This document shows positions 7,152 through 16,145 of a DNA stretch of 58,416 nucleotides, piece after piece. How positions within the stretch are numbered: position 1 is the stretch's first letter; each line of letters starts with the position of its first letter. The translations under genes and the position numbers were made by a program. The notes under the pieces are model-generated. The model searched no databases, was not told the origin of the DNA, and saw nothing but the letters and a program-made list of their open reading frames with translations. The DNA lies in contig NZ_VUOC01000002.1 of NCBI RefSeq assembly GCF_008386695.1, positions 1,891,597-1,950,012 of the forward strand. The letters run 5' to 3'. This DNA is from Chitinophaga agrisoli. GTDB taxonomy: Bacteria; Bacteroidota; Bacteroidia; Chitinophagales; Chitinophagaceae.

Positions 7152-10040
7152 ATGCGTTTCAAACCATTCCACCTCATAATACTGGCGGGCTTTTTATATG
7201 GCGGCGCCGTAACAGCACAGCCTTCTAAACCATCGTTCACCTCCATTGAGCTGCAGCCCACCGTGGCCTATCTCAACCATGCCGGCGGTCCCCGCAGGAT
7301 GGTGCGTATGCTTTTCCACGGCGGTAAAGATTATACGCAGGGTAAACTCCTGTTATCATTCAATGGCCTGCAGGATAGCGTACAATTACCCGCAGATACT
7401 GCCGGCCGCGCCGTTTATGAGATAGCTTTACCCGGTGTCCCGGTACAGAAAGATGTACAGCTCTCCGTACAGCTTAGCTCCAACGGACAGCAATATACCG
7501 CCCGCTGTATCGTATCCCCCACCCGCGAGTGGAAGGTATACGTAATGCCCCACTCCCATGTGGATGTAGGTTATACGAACGTGCAGGCCAAGGTCTTATC
7601 CATCCATATGAACAATATTGATGAAGCCATCAATATTGCCGCCCGCACCGCTACTTATCCGGAAGGCGCACGTTTTAAATGGAGCACAGAAGCCATCTGG
7701 GTAGTAGAGCACTACCTGGCCGCCGCAGATGCGGACAAACAGCGCCGCTTCTGGGATGCCGTAAAAAAAGGATGGATCAACCTGGATGGCGGATATGGCA
7801 ACATCAATACCAGCGCCACCAGCCCCGCCCAGTTAATGCATATGTTCTATACCGGCACACAGCTGGCAAAAGAGCATGGCATTACCGTACAATCCATGTT
7901 CCAGGGCGATGTACCTGGCGCTACCTGGGGCCTCTCCAGCCAAACGGATATTACTGGTATCAAATACTTCCTGAGCGCGCCCAACGCATCTGACCGTATA
8001 GGCAGTGCAGACCAGTGGCGGGATAAGCCCTTTTACTGGCGCTCCCCTTCCGGCGGGCAAAAGCTGTTGTTCTGGCAATGCTCCCCCTACTCCATCGGCT
8101 ACTCTATTAAGGGTAATAAGATCCCTAATTTCTTTACCATAGACGATCCCAAACCTTATTATACCGGTCACCCTAGTGATAATTTCCTGAATCCCTTTCT
8201 GTTCAATTACCTGGATAAACTGCAGCAGAAGGATTTCCCCTATAACATGACCCTGCTTACCTGGGCCATGAGCGACAACGCGCCTATAGATCCGGAACTG
8301 CCGGATGCGGTAAAGGCCTGGAATGAGCGGTATGCCTCCCCGCACCTGGTGATCACCTCCGCTCATGATTTCCTGCAGGATGTGGAAGCCGCTTATAAAG
8401 ACCAGCTACCCGTAATATCCGGCGATTATACAGAGTTCTGGACAGACGGCCTGGCATCCGGCGCACGCGAAACAGCCATTACCCGTAATGCATCTGATCG
8501 CCTCCAGCAGGCTGGCGCCATCTGGGCCTTGCGCGGAAAAACCGGTTACCCCGCAGCCGATTTTGATACTGCCTGGAAAGATGTTATTATGTTCAATGAG
8601 CATACCTGGGGTGCACACAACAGCGTATCTCATCCGGAAGATCCTAAAGCCATCTCCCAATGGGCATACAAACAGGCCTTTGCACTAAACGCAGAAAAAA
8701 ACACAAACGCCTTATTAACTAAAAGCGAAACTGGCGAAACCGCTATAACCAATGCCATTGATGTATATAATACGCTGAATCAACCACGCACAGAGCTGGT
8801 CGTCATCCCCGCTTCCCAAAGCGCCTCGGGCGATCTGGTAAAGGATAATCAGGGGCACAAAATACCTTCCCAACGTTTAAGCACAGGCGAGCTGGCATTC
8901 CTGGTGCAGCAGCTCCCGCCGTTCTCTAAACAGCGTTTCACCATCCAGCAAGGCAACGCCTATGTAAGCAGCCGCGCCAATGTTACCGGCAATCATCTGC
9001 AAAATGGCATCTATACAGTGGAGCTGGATGCGCAAACAGGCAACATCACCCGCTTACAAAAAGCAGGTAATCCGGCTAACCTCGCAGATTCCGCAGGGCT
9101 TAACCAGTACTCCTACCTGCCCGGCGACTCTGCAGAAAAAGTACAATACGCCACACAGGCATCCATCCGCATAAAAGAAAAAGGCCCGCTGGTGGTAAGC
9201 TTGCTGGTATCATCCCCCGCGCCCGGCGCTAACAGCCTGCAAAGGGAAATAAAACTGGTCGCCGGCATTGACCGCGTAGAGCTGATCAACACGGTGGATA
9301 AAAAAGCCATCCGCCAGAAAGAGAGCGTGCACTTTGTATTTCCCTTCCATATTCCTGATGCGCAGGTACGTTATAGCATTCCCTGGGGCAGCATTACCGC
9401 GGAAGCGGACCAGCTGCCCAATACAAACAGGAACTGGTATACAGTACAGCGTTGGGTAGATGTTTCCAATAAAGACATGGGCATTACCTGGAGCAGCCCG
9501 GATGCGCCCTTATTTGAGATAGGCCGCTACCCTACTGCCGGGTTATTAGGTGGGTTGCATAATTCCACGTTATGGCGCTCTTTTACGGAGCAGCAACCCA
9601 CCATTGCTTCATGGGTGATGAATAACCTCTGGCACACCAACTTCCGCGCCAGCCAGGAAGGCCCCGTTACCTTCCGCTATTACCTGCAGGCGCATAAAGC
9701 GTACGATGCGTATGCCGCCAACCTGTATGGCCTGGCCAACCATCAGCCATTGATAGCTGCGCGGGCAACAGGCCCCGCACAGGAAGCCCTGTTCTTTACC
9801 ATCCAATGTCCGGGCGTGTATGTGGAGAATATCAACCCCGCCCGCAATGGCAAAGGCGTAATGCTGCAGCTGGTTAATACCGCAGATGCTCCCGCGGCAG
9901 TTACCCTGGCCCCGCATAATGGCGCCGCTGCGCTGCGGGTATGGCAAAGCAACCTGCAGGAGGAAGACCTCACCGAAATGAAAACTGCGTTTAACCTGCC
10001 CGCTAAAGGCGTTTTAATGATTCATGTTGCAACAAACTGA
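7152..10040 (+). CDS. Glycoside hydrolase family 38 alpha-mannosidase, secreted
   Basis: A 962-residue exported enzyme predicted to release mannose from alpha-mannosides. The ATG at 7152 starts a signal peptide (MRFKPFHLIILAGFLYGGAV, cut after TAQ); longer versions of the frame would start upstream of or inside the -7 box. The GH38 catalytic domain begins near residue 128: HSHVDVGY at 134-141 supplies the His and Asp zinc ligands of the HxD motif, QGDVPGATWG (about 251-260) probably holds the nucleophile Asp, and NEHTWGAHNSVSHP supplies a later His. Beta-sandwich domains fill residues about 560-960. It heads an operon with manA, a sugar porter and a ROK kinase, which fits mannose as the product. 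Exact linkage is not readable. Confidence 0.9.
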   Translation: MRFKPFHLIILAGFLYGGAVTAQPSKPSFTSIELQPTVAYLNHAGGPRRMVRMLFHGGKDYTQGKLLLSFNGLQDSVQLPADTAGRAVYEIALPGVPVQKDVQLSVQLSSNGQQYTARCIVSPTREWKVYVMPHSHVDVGYTNVQAKVLSIHMNNIDEAINIAARTATYPEGARFKWSTEAIWVVEHYLAAADADKQRRFWDAVKKGWINLDGGYGNINTSATSPAQLMHMFYTGTQLAKEHGITVQSMFQGDVPGATWGLSSQTDITGIKYFLSAPNASDRIGSADQWRDKPFYWRSPSGGQKLLFWQCSPYSIGYSIKGNKIPNFFTIDDPKPYYTGHPSDNFLNPFLFNYLDKLQQKDFPYNMTLLTWAMSDNAPIDPELPDAVKAWNERYASPHLVITSAHDFLQDVEAAYKDQLPVISGDYTEFWTDGLASGARETAITRNASDRLQQAGAIWALRGKTGYPAADFDTAWKDVIMFNEHTWGAHNSVSHPEDPKAISQWAYKQAFALNAEKNTNALLTKSETGETAITNAIDVYNTLNQPRTELVVIPASQSASGDLVKDNQGHKIPSQRLSTGELAFLVQQLPPFSKQRFTIQQGNAYVSSRANVTGNHLQNGIYTVELDAQTGNITRLQKAGNPANLADSAGLNQYSYLPGDSAEKVQYATQASIRIKEKGPLVVSLLVSSPAPGANSLQREIKLVAGIDRVELINTVDKKAIRQKESVHFVFPFHIPDAQVRYSIPWGSITAEADQLPNTNRNWYTVQRWVDVSNKDMGITWSSPDAPLFEIGRYPTAGLLGGLHNSTLWRSFTEQQPTIASWVMNNLWHTNFRASQEGPVTFRYYLQAHKAYDAYAANLYGLANHQPLIAARATGPAQEALFFTIQCPGVYVENINPARNGKGVMLQLVNTADAPAAVTLAPHNGAAALRVWQSNLQEEDLTEMKTAFNLPAKGVLMIHVATN

Positions 10041-10050
10041 TTGGAAATCA

Positions 10051-11868
10051 ATGCTTAGCAAAGAAAAAACAATGACAGGCCGGGACTCCATACAACCCTT
10101 GCTGCCGGTGCAGCTGCCGGCAACCACACCGGATGGATATAACATCTACCCCACACACCCCCTTGGCGAAGGAAAGATCCATACCGGTTATGCCTCGCTG
10201 GCTGCCTGGATAGCCCGGCACGAGCTGGTGCTCATAGACGGGTATGAAGGTATAGACTGGTCTGCCATACAGACCGCGCTGACACAGGAATTTGCGCATA
10301 CAGGTGTATCCGTTAAATGGCATGCCACCCGTGAGTGGCTGAAACCTACTGCAGACATACAAGCCCTGGTAGCCCCTTTTATTGGTGAAATAGACGAGGT
10401 ATGGGGTACCCGTACCACATTGCAGCTTACAGACTTCTTTGCGCCGGGTAAACCACAAGCCTTTAGCGCAGATACCGCATTTACGCTGAATATTGTAATT
10501 GGCACAGGCGCCGCGCTGGCACACCCGCTGGCGCCGGTAATATACCTGGATCTACCCAAGAACGAACTGCAATACCGCCAACGGGCGGGCGCTGCGGCCA
10601 ACCTGGGTAGCGCCATACCGGAAGCGCCGGCAGAGATGTACAAACGCAGCTATTTTGTAGACTGGGTAGTGCTTAACAACTATAAACAATCACTGCTGCA
10701 CAGGATCCAGCTGTTTGCAGACGCCCAATGGCCGGATACCATGACCTGGATCAGCCAGACTGACCTCACCACCGGTATTGACGGTATCACCAGCTCCTGT
10801 TTCCGCGTGCGGCCCTGGTTTGAGCCCGGCGCCTGGGGCGGACAGTGGATGAAACAGCATATCCCCGGCCTTAACCCGGCCGCAAAGAATTATGCCTGGT
10901 CCTTTGAGGCGATCGTACCGGAAAACGGCCTCGTATTTGAAAGCGATGGTCACCTGCTGGAAATACCGTTTGAATGGCTGATGTTTTACCGCCATGAGGC
11001 TATCCTGGGTAAACACGCGCCTATCTTCCGGTATGAATTCCCCATCCGTTTTGACTTCCTGGATACTTTTAACGGCGGCAACCTCTCCATTCAATGCCAT
11101 CCCAGCCTGGAGTATATCCGGGAGCAATTCGGGGAAACCATTACGCAGGATGAAACGTATTATATCCTGGATTGTAAGGAAGATGCAGGCGTATACCTGG
11201 GTTTTCAACAGGGCATTGATCCTGCTGCTTTCCGCGCCGTATTGGAGCAAAGCCGTGACCAGCAACAGGCCGTAGATATTGAGCAGTATGTGCAGCGGAA
11301 ACCTGCACAGCGCCATGATCTGTTCCTGATCCCTAATGGTACGGTACACAGCGCCGGTGTTAATAATATGGTATTGGAGATAAGCGCCACACCTTATATT
11401 TTTACATTTAAGATGTATGACTGGCTGCGGCCTGGCCTGGATGGCAAGCCCCGCTCCATCAGCATTGAACATGCGTTCCGCAATCTGGATTTCAGCAGGC
11501 AGGGCGCTGTTGTAAACGAGCAGTTAATATCAGTACCTGCCATCATACAGGAAGGTACAGGCTGGCAGATCATACATCTGCCTACCCACGCCGTACATTT
11601 TTACGATGTGCACCGCCTGGAGTTTGACTCTGTTATAACAGTACCTACTGACAACTGCTGCCTCGTTATGATGCTCGTGGAAGGTACATCTGTTACCGTA
11701 AGCACAACCAATGGCGGAGCCATACCATATCATTACGCGGAAACCTTTGTGATACCCGCTGCCGCCGGCATATGTGAGATACGGAACACTGGCCCCGGCA
11801 GAGCCAAAGTGATCAAAGCTTTCCTGAAACCGGAACACGCTATTTTCAATGACCTTACTTCCTTGTAA
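10051..11868 (+). CDS. manA: Class I mannose-6-phosphate isomerase with N-terminal kinase-like domain
   Basis: Converts mannose-6-phosphate to fructose-6-phosphate, linking mannose to glycolysis. At 605 residues it is far longer than a plain ManA (about 300-400). The C-terminal half (about 320-600) is the cupin isomerase: the GGNLSIQCHPSLEYIREQF region carries metal-binding His/Glu, then ETYYILDC and LIPNGTVHSAG. The N-terminal 220 residues resemble a uridine-kinase-type fold (VLIDGYEGIDW, VIYLDLPKNELQYRQR, YKRSYFVDW) but show no Walker A loop, so the domain is probably non-catalytic. Start ATGs at 10024, 10051 and 10072 are possible; 10051 avoids overlap and lies 10 bases after the mannosidase. 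Confidence 0.88.
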   Translation: MLSKEKTMTGRDSIQPLLPVQLPATTPDGYNIYPTHPLGEGKIHTGYASLAAWIARHELVLIDGYEGIDWSAIQTALTQEFAHTGVSVKWHATREWLKPTADIQALVAPFIGEIDEVWGTRTTLQLTDFFAPGKPQAFSADTAFTLNIVIGTGAALAHPLAPVIYLDLPKNELQYRQRAGAAANLGSAIPEAPAEMYKRSYFVDWVVLNNYKQSLLHRIQLFADAQWPDTMTWISQTDLTTGIDGITSSCFRVRPWFEPGAWGGQWMKQHIPGLNPAAKNYAWSFEAIVPENGLVFESDGHLLEIPFEWLMFYRHEAILGKHAPIFRYEFPIRFDFLDTFNGGNLSIQCHPSLEYIREQFGETITQDETYYILDCKEDAGVYLGFQQGIDPAAFRAVLEQSRDQQQAVDIEQYVQRKPAQRHDLFLIPNGTVHSAGVNNMVLEISATPYIFTFKMYDWLRPGLDGKPRSISIEHAFRNLDFSRQGAVVNEQLISVPAIIQEGTGWQIIHLPTHAVHFYDVHRLEFDSVITVPTDNCCLVMMLVEGTSVTVSTTNGGAIPYHYAETFVIPAAAGICEIRNTGPGRAKVIKAFLKPEHAIFNDLTSL

Positions 11869-13185
11869 ATGACCAGAGAAACCACTGCCGGCAACCTGCC
11901 GCTCGTAACATTCATTGCCTCCCTGGGGGGATTCCTCTTTGGGTTTGATATGGCGGTGATATCCGGCATACTGCCTTTTGTACAGTCAGCATTTAATTTA
12001 GATGCCGCCCAGCAAGGCTGGTTTGTATCATCGGCGCTGGCAGGCTGTATTGTAGGCGTTATCTTTGCCAGTGACCTCAGCGACCGCATCGGCCGTAAAA
12101 AACTCATGGTACTGGCAGCCCTTCTCTTCCTGCTGGCGGCAGCCGGTTGCACCTTTTTCTCCGCTTTCTCCTGGCTTATTGGCGCGCGTATACTGTCAGG
12201 CCTGGCCGTAGGTGTTGCGTCTACAGTAGTGCCGTTATACTTGTCAGAGATAGCGCCGGATCATAAAAGAGGCCGCCTGGTCACCTACTATCAACTGGCC
12301 GTGACCATCGGTATTTTTACCGCATACCTCAGCAATGCGCTGATACTGCAATACGGCCAGTCAGAGAACAACGCTACAGGTTTCTTTTATTTCATTGCCA
12401 ATATAGCTGTATGGCGCAAAATGTTTGGCGCTGGCATGTTGCCCGCCCTGCTCTTTTTGCTGGGTGTGACCATCATCCCGGAAAGCCCCCGCTGGCACAA
12501 ACAGCAAAAAGGGGGCAACGTGGCTACTGCAGCAACGGGCAGCTACCGCCAGCTGGCGGCGCCAGCTTACCGCAGGGCACTGCTCATAGGTATATTGCTG
12601 CCCTTGTTCTCACAGTTCAGCGGTATCAACGCGATTATCTATTACGGGCCCACCATCCTGCACAATGCAGGCATAACGCTCAGCAACTCCTTTATGAGCC
12701 AGCTGTTCTTTGGCGCGGCAAACGTAGCCTTTACATTGATCGCTATCTGGAAAGTAGACAGTTTAGGCAGGCGGCCGCTGTACCTCTGGGGTACTGCCGG
12801 CGCAGCAGTGAGCCTGGCGCTTACCGGCATCTGCTTCTACGCAGGCGCGGCCAATGGCATATATCTGCTGCTATGCGTACTGGCGTTCCTGGCATTCTTT
12901 GCCTTCTCCATTGGCCCGCTGAAATTTGTAATAGCTGCGGAGATCTTTCCGGATCATATCCGGGCAAAGGCCCTCTCCTTCAGTATTATGGTAATGTGGG
13001 TAGCGGATACGATCGTAGGCCAGTTAACTCCCATGCTGCTGATGGGTATAGGCACAGCATCCACTTTCTGGTTCTTTGCAGTGTTCTGCGTACTTGCATT
13101 CATCACCGTATATAAACTGGTGCCGGAAACCAAAGGCCAGTCCCTGGAACAGATCCAGGCAAACTGGAATAACTTAACACACTAA
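11869..13185 (+). CDS. MFS sugar porter (sugar:proton symporter type)
   Basis: A 438-residue inner-membrane transporter with 12 predicted helices, abutting manA with no spacer. Sugar-porter signatures are clear: GFDMAVISGILPF in helix 1, DRIGRKKLM in loop 2-3, PLYLSEIAPDHKRGRL after helix 4, PESPRW before the central loop, QFSGINAIIYYGP in helix 7, DSLGRRPLYLWG in loop 8-9 and PETKGQSLEQIQ at the C-terminus. The central loop after PESPRW is shorter than usual by a few dozen residues. In this operon it most likely imports free mannose released by the GH38 enzyme for the following kinase. Confidence 0.94.
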   Translation: MTRETTAGNLPLVTFIASLGGFLFGFDMAVISGILPFVQSAFNLDAAQQGWFVSSALAGCIVGVIFASDLSDRIGRKKLMVLAALLFLLAAAGCTFFSAFSWLIGARILSGLAVGVASTVVPLYLSEIAPDHKRGRLVTYYQLAVTIGIFTAYLSNALILQYGQSENNATGFFYFIANIAVWRKMFGAGMLPALLFLLGVTIIPESPRWHKQQKGGNVATAATGSYRQLAAPAYRRALLIGILLPLFSQFSGINAIIYYGPTILHNAGITLSNSFMSQLFFGAANVAFTLIAIWKVDSLGRRPLYLWGTAGAAVSLALTGICFYAGAANGIYLLLCVLAFLAFFAFSIGPLKFVIAAEIFPDHIRAKALSFSIMVMWVADTIVGQLTPMLLMGIGTASTFWFFAVFCVLAFITVYKLVPETKGQSLEQIQANWNNLTH

Positions 13186-13191
13186 TTGATC

Positions 13192-14046
13192 ATGAACCAC
13201 TCCTTTGTATTAAGCGCAGATATAGGCGGTACACATATCACCACTGCCCTGATCGATGAGCAGGAGCGCAGTATCCTGCCCGGCTCCCAACATCGCGGGC
13301 TGGTAAATGCGCAGGCGCCGGCGGAAGAGATCATACACGCCTGGAGCAGCATTATGCGGCAAAGCCTGCAGGCTGTGCCCGGCGTGCACCGGGTAGGTAT
13401 CGCTTTACCAGGGCCCTTTGATTATGCAGCGGGGATCTCCCTCATTAAAGGCCTGCATAAATATGAAGCCTTATACGGCCTGAACGTAAAGGAACTGCTG
13501 GCAGCTGCGCTTTCTATGGATGTTTGCGATATAAGGATGGCCAATGATGCGCATTGTTTTCTGCAGGGTGAGATCTATAACGGCGCAGTAAAAGGAGAAA
13601 AGGATATAACCGGTTTTACATTAGGCACAGGCTTTGGATCAGCCGTCGCGGAAAACGGAATAGCGCATGATGCGGCCTATTTTAACACCCCTTTCCTGGA
13701 ATCCCGGGCAGAGGAATATTTCTGCACCCGCTGGATCCTGCGGCGCTACCAGGAGTTAGGCGGTCAGTTTAACCCCAGCGTAAAGGCCATTGCCGCTACT
13801 GCCCCGGCAGATAAAGCAGCTGTAGCCGTGTTCCATGGATTTGGGGCCAACCTGGGTCTTTTCATCTCGACGTTAAATCCGGTACCAACACATATCTTAC
13901 TGGGTGGTAATATAGCCCGCACCTATGCGCTCTTTGCAGGTGGCCTGCAGGAATGTCTGCAAGCAAAAGGATTACAGATCAAATTTTCCCTGTCCATCCT
14001 GGGTGAGGAGGCCCCGCTCTACGGTGCGGCCGGTATATGGCAATAA
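13192..14046 (+). CDS. ROK-family sugar kinase (probable mannokinase)
   Basis: A 284-residue cytoplasmic kinase that should phosphorylate imported mannose, feeding ManA. The start is the ATG at 13192, six bases after the porter stop; a TTG at 13186 is in frame but less likely. Motifs are DIGGTHITTALID at the N-terminus (phosphate loop), ALPGPFDYAAGIS, MANDAHCFLQGE (sugar-binding Asn-Asp with catalytic Asp) and TLGTGFGSAV. The Cys-rich zinc motif of many ROK proteins is not present in its usual form after the sugar-binding region. It is the last gene of the mannose operon. Glucose or another hexose is possible; mannose follows from context. Confidence 0.87.
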   Translation: MNHSFVLSADIGGTHITTALIDEQERSILPGSQHRGLVNAQAPAEEIIHAWSSIMRQSLQAVPGVHRVGIALPGPFDYAAGISLIKGLHKYEALYGLNVKELLAAALSMDVCDIRMANDAHCFLQGEIYNGAVKGEKDITGFTLGTGFGSAVAENGIAHDAAYFNTPFLESRAEEYFCTRWILRRYQELGGQFNPSVKAIAATAPADKAAVAVFHGFGANLGLFISTLNPVPTHILLGGNIARTYALFAGGLQECLQAKGLQIKFSLSILGEEAPLYGAAGIWQ

Positions 14047-14102
14047 GGTCTCCGCTTCCTGTTCTGCATTAAAATGCCTAAATTAAGGCGTATACAATCA
14101 CT

Positions 14103-14975
14103 ATGGAGGCAATAGAGATCACTGATCCGCTGTTCCGTGAAGCCGTAACAGCCATCGATACCGGCAATGTGACAGCGCTGGAAAACCTGCTGGCACAACA
14201 TCCCGAACTGGTTACCCGGCGGCTGGATAAGCCGGAGCAAGGCTATTTCCAGCGGCCTTTCCTGCTTTGGTTTATTGCTGACAATCCCATCCGCAATGGC
14301 AGGGTGCCTTCCAATATCACAGATATAACACAGGTCTTGATAGCGGCTATACAAAAGCATGCGCCGGATACTCTTTCTATGCAACTCACAGAAGCGCTGG
14401 GCCTGGTGGTAACCGGCAGCAGTACCCGCGGATCGGGTGTGCAGATAGCGCTTATTGATCAGTTAATTGCCGCCGGCGCCACGCCCAACGGCGTACTGTC
14501 AGCCCTGGCGCACAATAACACCGCAGCGGCACAACAGCTACTGGAGCGGGGCGTTCCCCTTACCCTACCCGCAGCAGTAGGACTACAGCTAACTGATAGC
14601 GTTAACCAGCTATTACCAACAGCCAGCAAAGAAGACCGGCAGCTGGCGCTGGTATTGGCGGCCTTCTATGGCAATGCTACCTTTCTCTCTTTACTTATAA
14701 GCCCTGATATCGATATCAATGCCACACCGGACACCGCCACCGGCTTCCATCGTCATGCCACCGCGCTGCACCAGGCAGTAAGCGCAGCATGCCCGGAATG
14801 TGTACAGTTACTCCTGGCCGCTGGCGCAGATACCGGCATCAAAGACCATATATACCGTGGTACCCCATTAGATTGGGCAGAACACCTGCTCACTGCTGAT
14901 GATTACCCGGCAGACGCCAAAGAAAGATTGGCACAGATTGCAGGCTATCTCCGGAATAAATATTCTACTTGCTGA
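14103..14975 (+). CDS. Ankyrin-repeat protein
   Basis: A 290-residue cytoplasmic protein without a signal peptide. Ankyrin-like units are seen at the N-terminus (VTAIDTGNVTALENLLAQHPEL), in the middle (LIDQLIAAGATPNGVLSALAHNN and AAAQQLLERG) and best at the C-terminus (TALHQAVSAACPECVQLLLAAG, then TPLDWAEHLL). The repeats are divergent, so it probably mediates a protein contact. It starts 56 bases after the ROK kinase with no clear terminator between, so read-through from the mannose operon is possible, but nothing ties it to sugar metabolism. The AlkZ-like gene follows 51 bases later on the same strand. Confidence 0.82.
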   Translation: MEAIEITDPLFREAVTAIDTGNVTALENLLAQHPELVTRRLDKPEQGYFQRPFLLWFIADNPIRNGRVPSNITDITQVLIAAIQKHAPDTLSMQLTEALGLVVTGSSTRGSGVQIALIDQLIAAGATPNGVLSALAHNNTAAAQQLLERGVPLTLPAAVGLQLTDSVNQLLPTASKEDRQLALVLAAFYGNATFLSLLISPDIDINATPDTATGFHRHATALHQAVSAACPECVQLLLAAGADTGIKDHIYRGTPLDWAEHLLTADDYPADAKERLAQIAGYLRNKYSTC

Positions 14976-15026
14976 CATACCGCTGTCACCAGCGCCCCTA
15001 ACTTCGTACTGTACAATCATCCATAC

Positions 15027-16085
15027 ATGCAACCTACTGCAATATTAAGCCTGCGGCTGGCCTGCCAGCAAATATCCGCCCATCAGTTCACGACCATCCC
15101 GGAACTGGTATCCTGGATGGGGTGTATGCAAGCCCAGGACTATGCGCAATCGCAATGGGCTGTAGGCATCCGCATACCGGGTGTACAGGATATCGATATA
15201 GACGCCGCTATCGCCAATAAAGAGATCATACGTACCTGGTGTATCAGGGGTACCCTGCACCTGGTAGCCGCCGCGGATGTGCACTGGCTTTTAACACTGC
15301 TGGCGCCCCGTATCATAACCGCAGGCGCTGCCCGCTACCGCAACCTGGAGCTGGATGATAAAATATTAAAGAAATGCAGCAATATACTGGCCCGCGCGCT
15401 GAAAGACAATGAATCCTTATCCCGCGAAGAGCTGACCGCCACTTTTGCAAAAGCAAAGATCGAAGCAAAAGGAGAAAGGCTTACCCATATCCTGTACCGG
15501 GCCGCATTGGAGCAACTGATCTGTACCGGCCCTAAACGCGGTAACACCCCTACCTATACCCTGCTGCCTTCAGGTACCCAGCCTGGCTTCAAACACCGGG
15601 AAGCGGCGCTGGCAGCCCTGGCCAAAAAGTATTTCAACAGCAGAGGCCCTGCCACGCTGCAGGATTTTGTATGGTGGAGCGGGCTTTCCCCCACAGAAGC
15701 ACGCCAGGGCCTGGAAGCCGCGCAAGCTGGCCTCACATCTTTTACACATGCACAGCAAACCTATTGGATGTCTGCAACACAGACAGCAGCTCCTAAACCA
15801 GGCCTTTATTGCCTGCCTGGTTTTGATGAATACATGATGGCCTATGCAGACAGAAGCTTGTTCCTCCCTTCACAGCACGCATCAAGGGTATACCAGGTAA
15901 ACGGCATCTTCAATCCCATGATCGTACAAAAAGGCGAAGTAATTGGAACCTGGGCGCGCACATTTAAAAAGGATACAGTATCAGTGCAGACAAATTTATT
16001 CAGCGCCGTAACGGCTGCCACACAAAAGAAAATACAGGTAGGATTTAATGAGTTTGCTACGTTTGCAGGAAAGGAGCTGGAATAA
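15027..16085 (+). CDS. Winged-helix DNA-binding protein, AlkZ/YcaQ-like (HTH_42)
   Basis: A 352-residue member of the HTH_42 superfamily, which includes DNA glycosylases that remove bulky alkylated bases or unhook crosslinks. The N-terminus has LSLRLACQQIS and WMGCMQAQDYAQSQWAVG. Gln35-Ala36-Gln37 matches the QxQ catalytic motif described for AlkZ-type enzymes. TWCIRGTLHLVAAADVHWLL and the C-terminal YCLPGFDEYMMAY fit the family. Three winged-helix segments are expected. No biosynthetic cluster surrounds it, so it is not obviously a self-resistance gene; a general repair role is inferred. Many homologues are annotated only as winged-helix proteins. Confidence 0.85.
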   Translation: MQPTAILSLRLACQQISAHQFTTIPELVSWMGCMQAQDYAQSQWAVGIRIPGVQDIDIDAAIANKEIIRTWCIRGTLHLVAAADVHWLLTLLAPRIITAGAARYRNLELDDKILKKCSNILARALKDNESLSREELTATFAKAKIEAKGERLTHILYRAALEQLICTGPKRGNTPTYTLLPSGTQPGFKHREAALAALAKKYFNSRGPATLQDFVWWSGLSPTEARQGLEAAQAGLTSFTHAQQTYWMSATQTAAPKPGLYCLPGFDEYMMAYADRSLFLPSQHASRVYQVNGIFNPMIVQKGEVIGTWARTFKKDTVSVQTNLFSAVTAATQKKIQVGFNEFATFAGKELE

Positions 16086-16087
16086 CA

Positions 16088-16121
16088 AATGCCATCACAG
16101 CATCCCTACTGCAATGGCATT
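16088..16121. terminator. Hairpin between convergent genes
   Basis: AATGCCAT (16088-16095) pairs with ATGGCATT (16114-16121) across an 18-base loop, between the convergent AlkZ-like and phospholipase genes. There is no good T tract on either strand, so termination by it is uncertain. Confidence 0.3.
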
Positions 16122-16145
16122 CCTCGCATATCTTCTGATCAAACC

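Noticed and set aside
12411-13115. A 234-residue open frame inside the MFS porter in another frame
   Set aside because: The porter motifs are intact in the chosen frame and the alternative product is arginine- and histidine-rich without family features.
15027-16085. The AlkZ-like gene as a sign of an antibiotic biosynthetic cluster
   Set aside because: No polyketide, peptide-synthetase, tailoring or resistance-transport genes are nearby.
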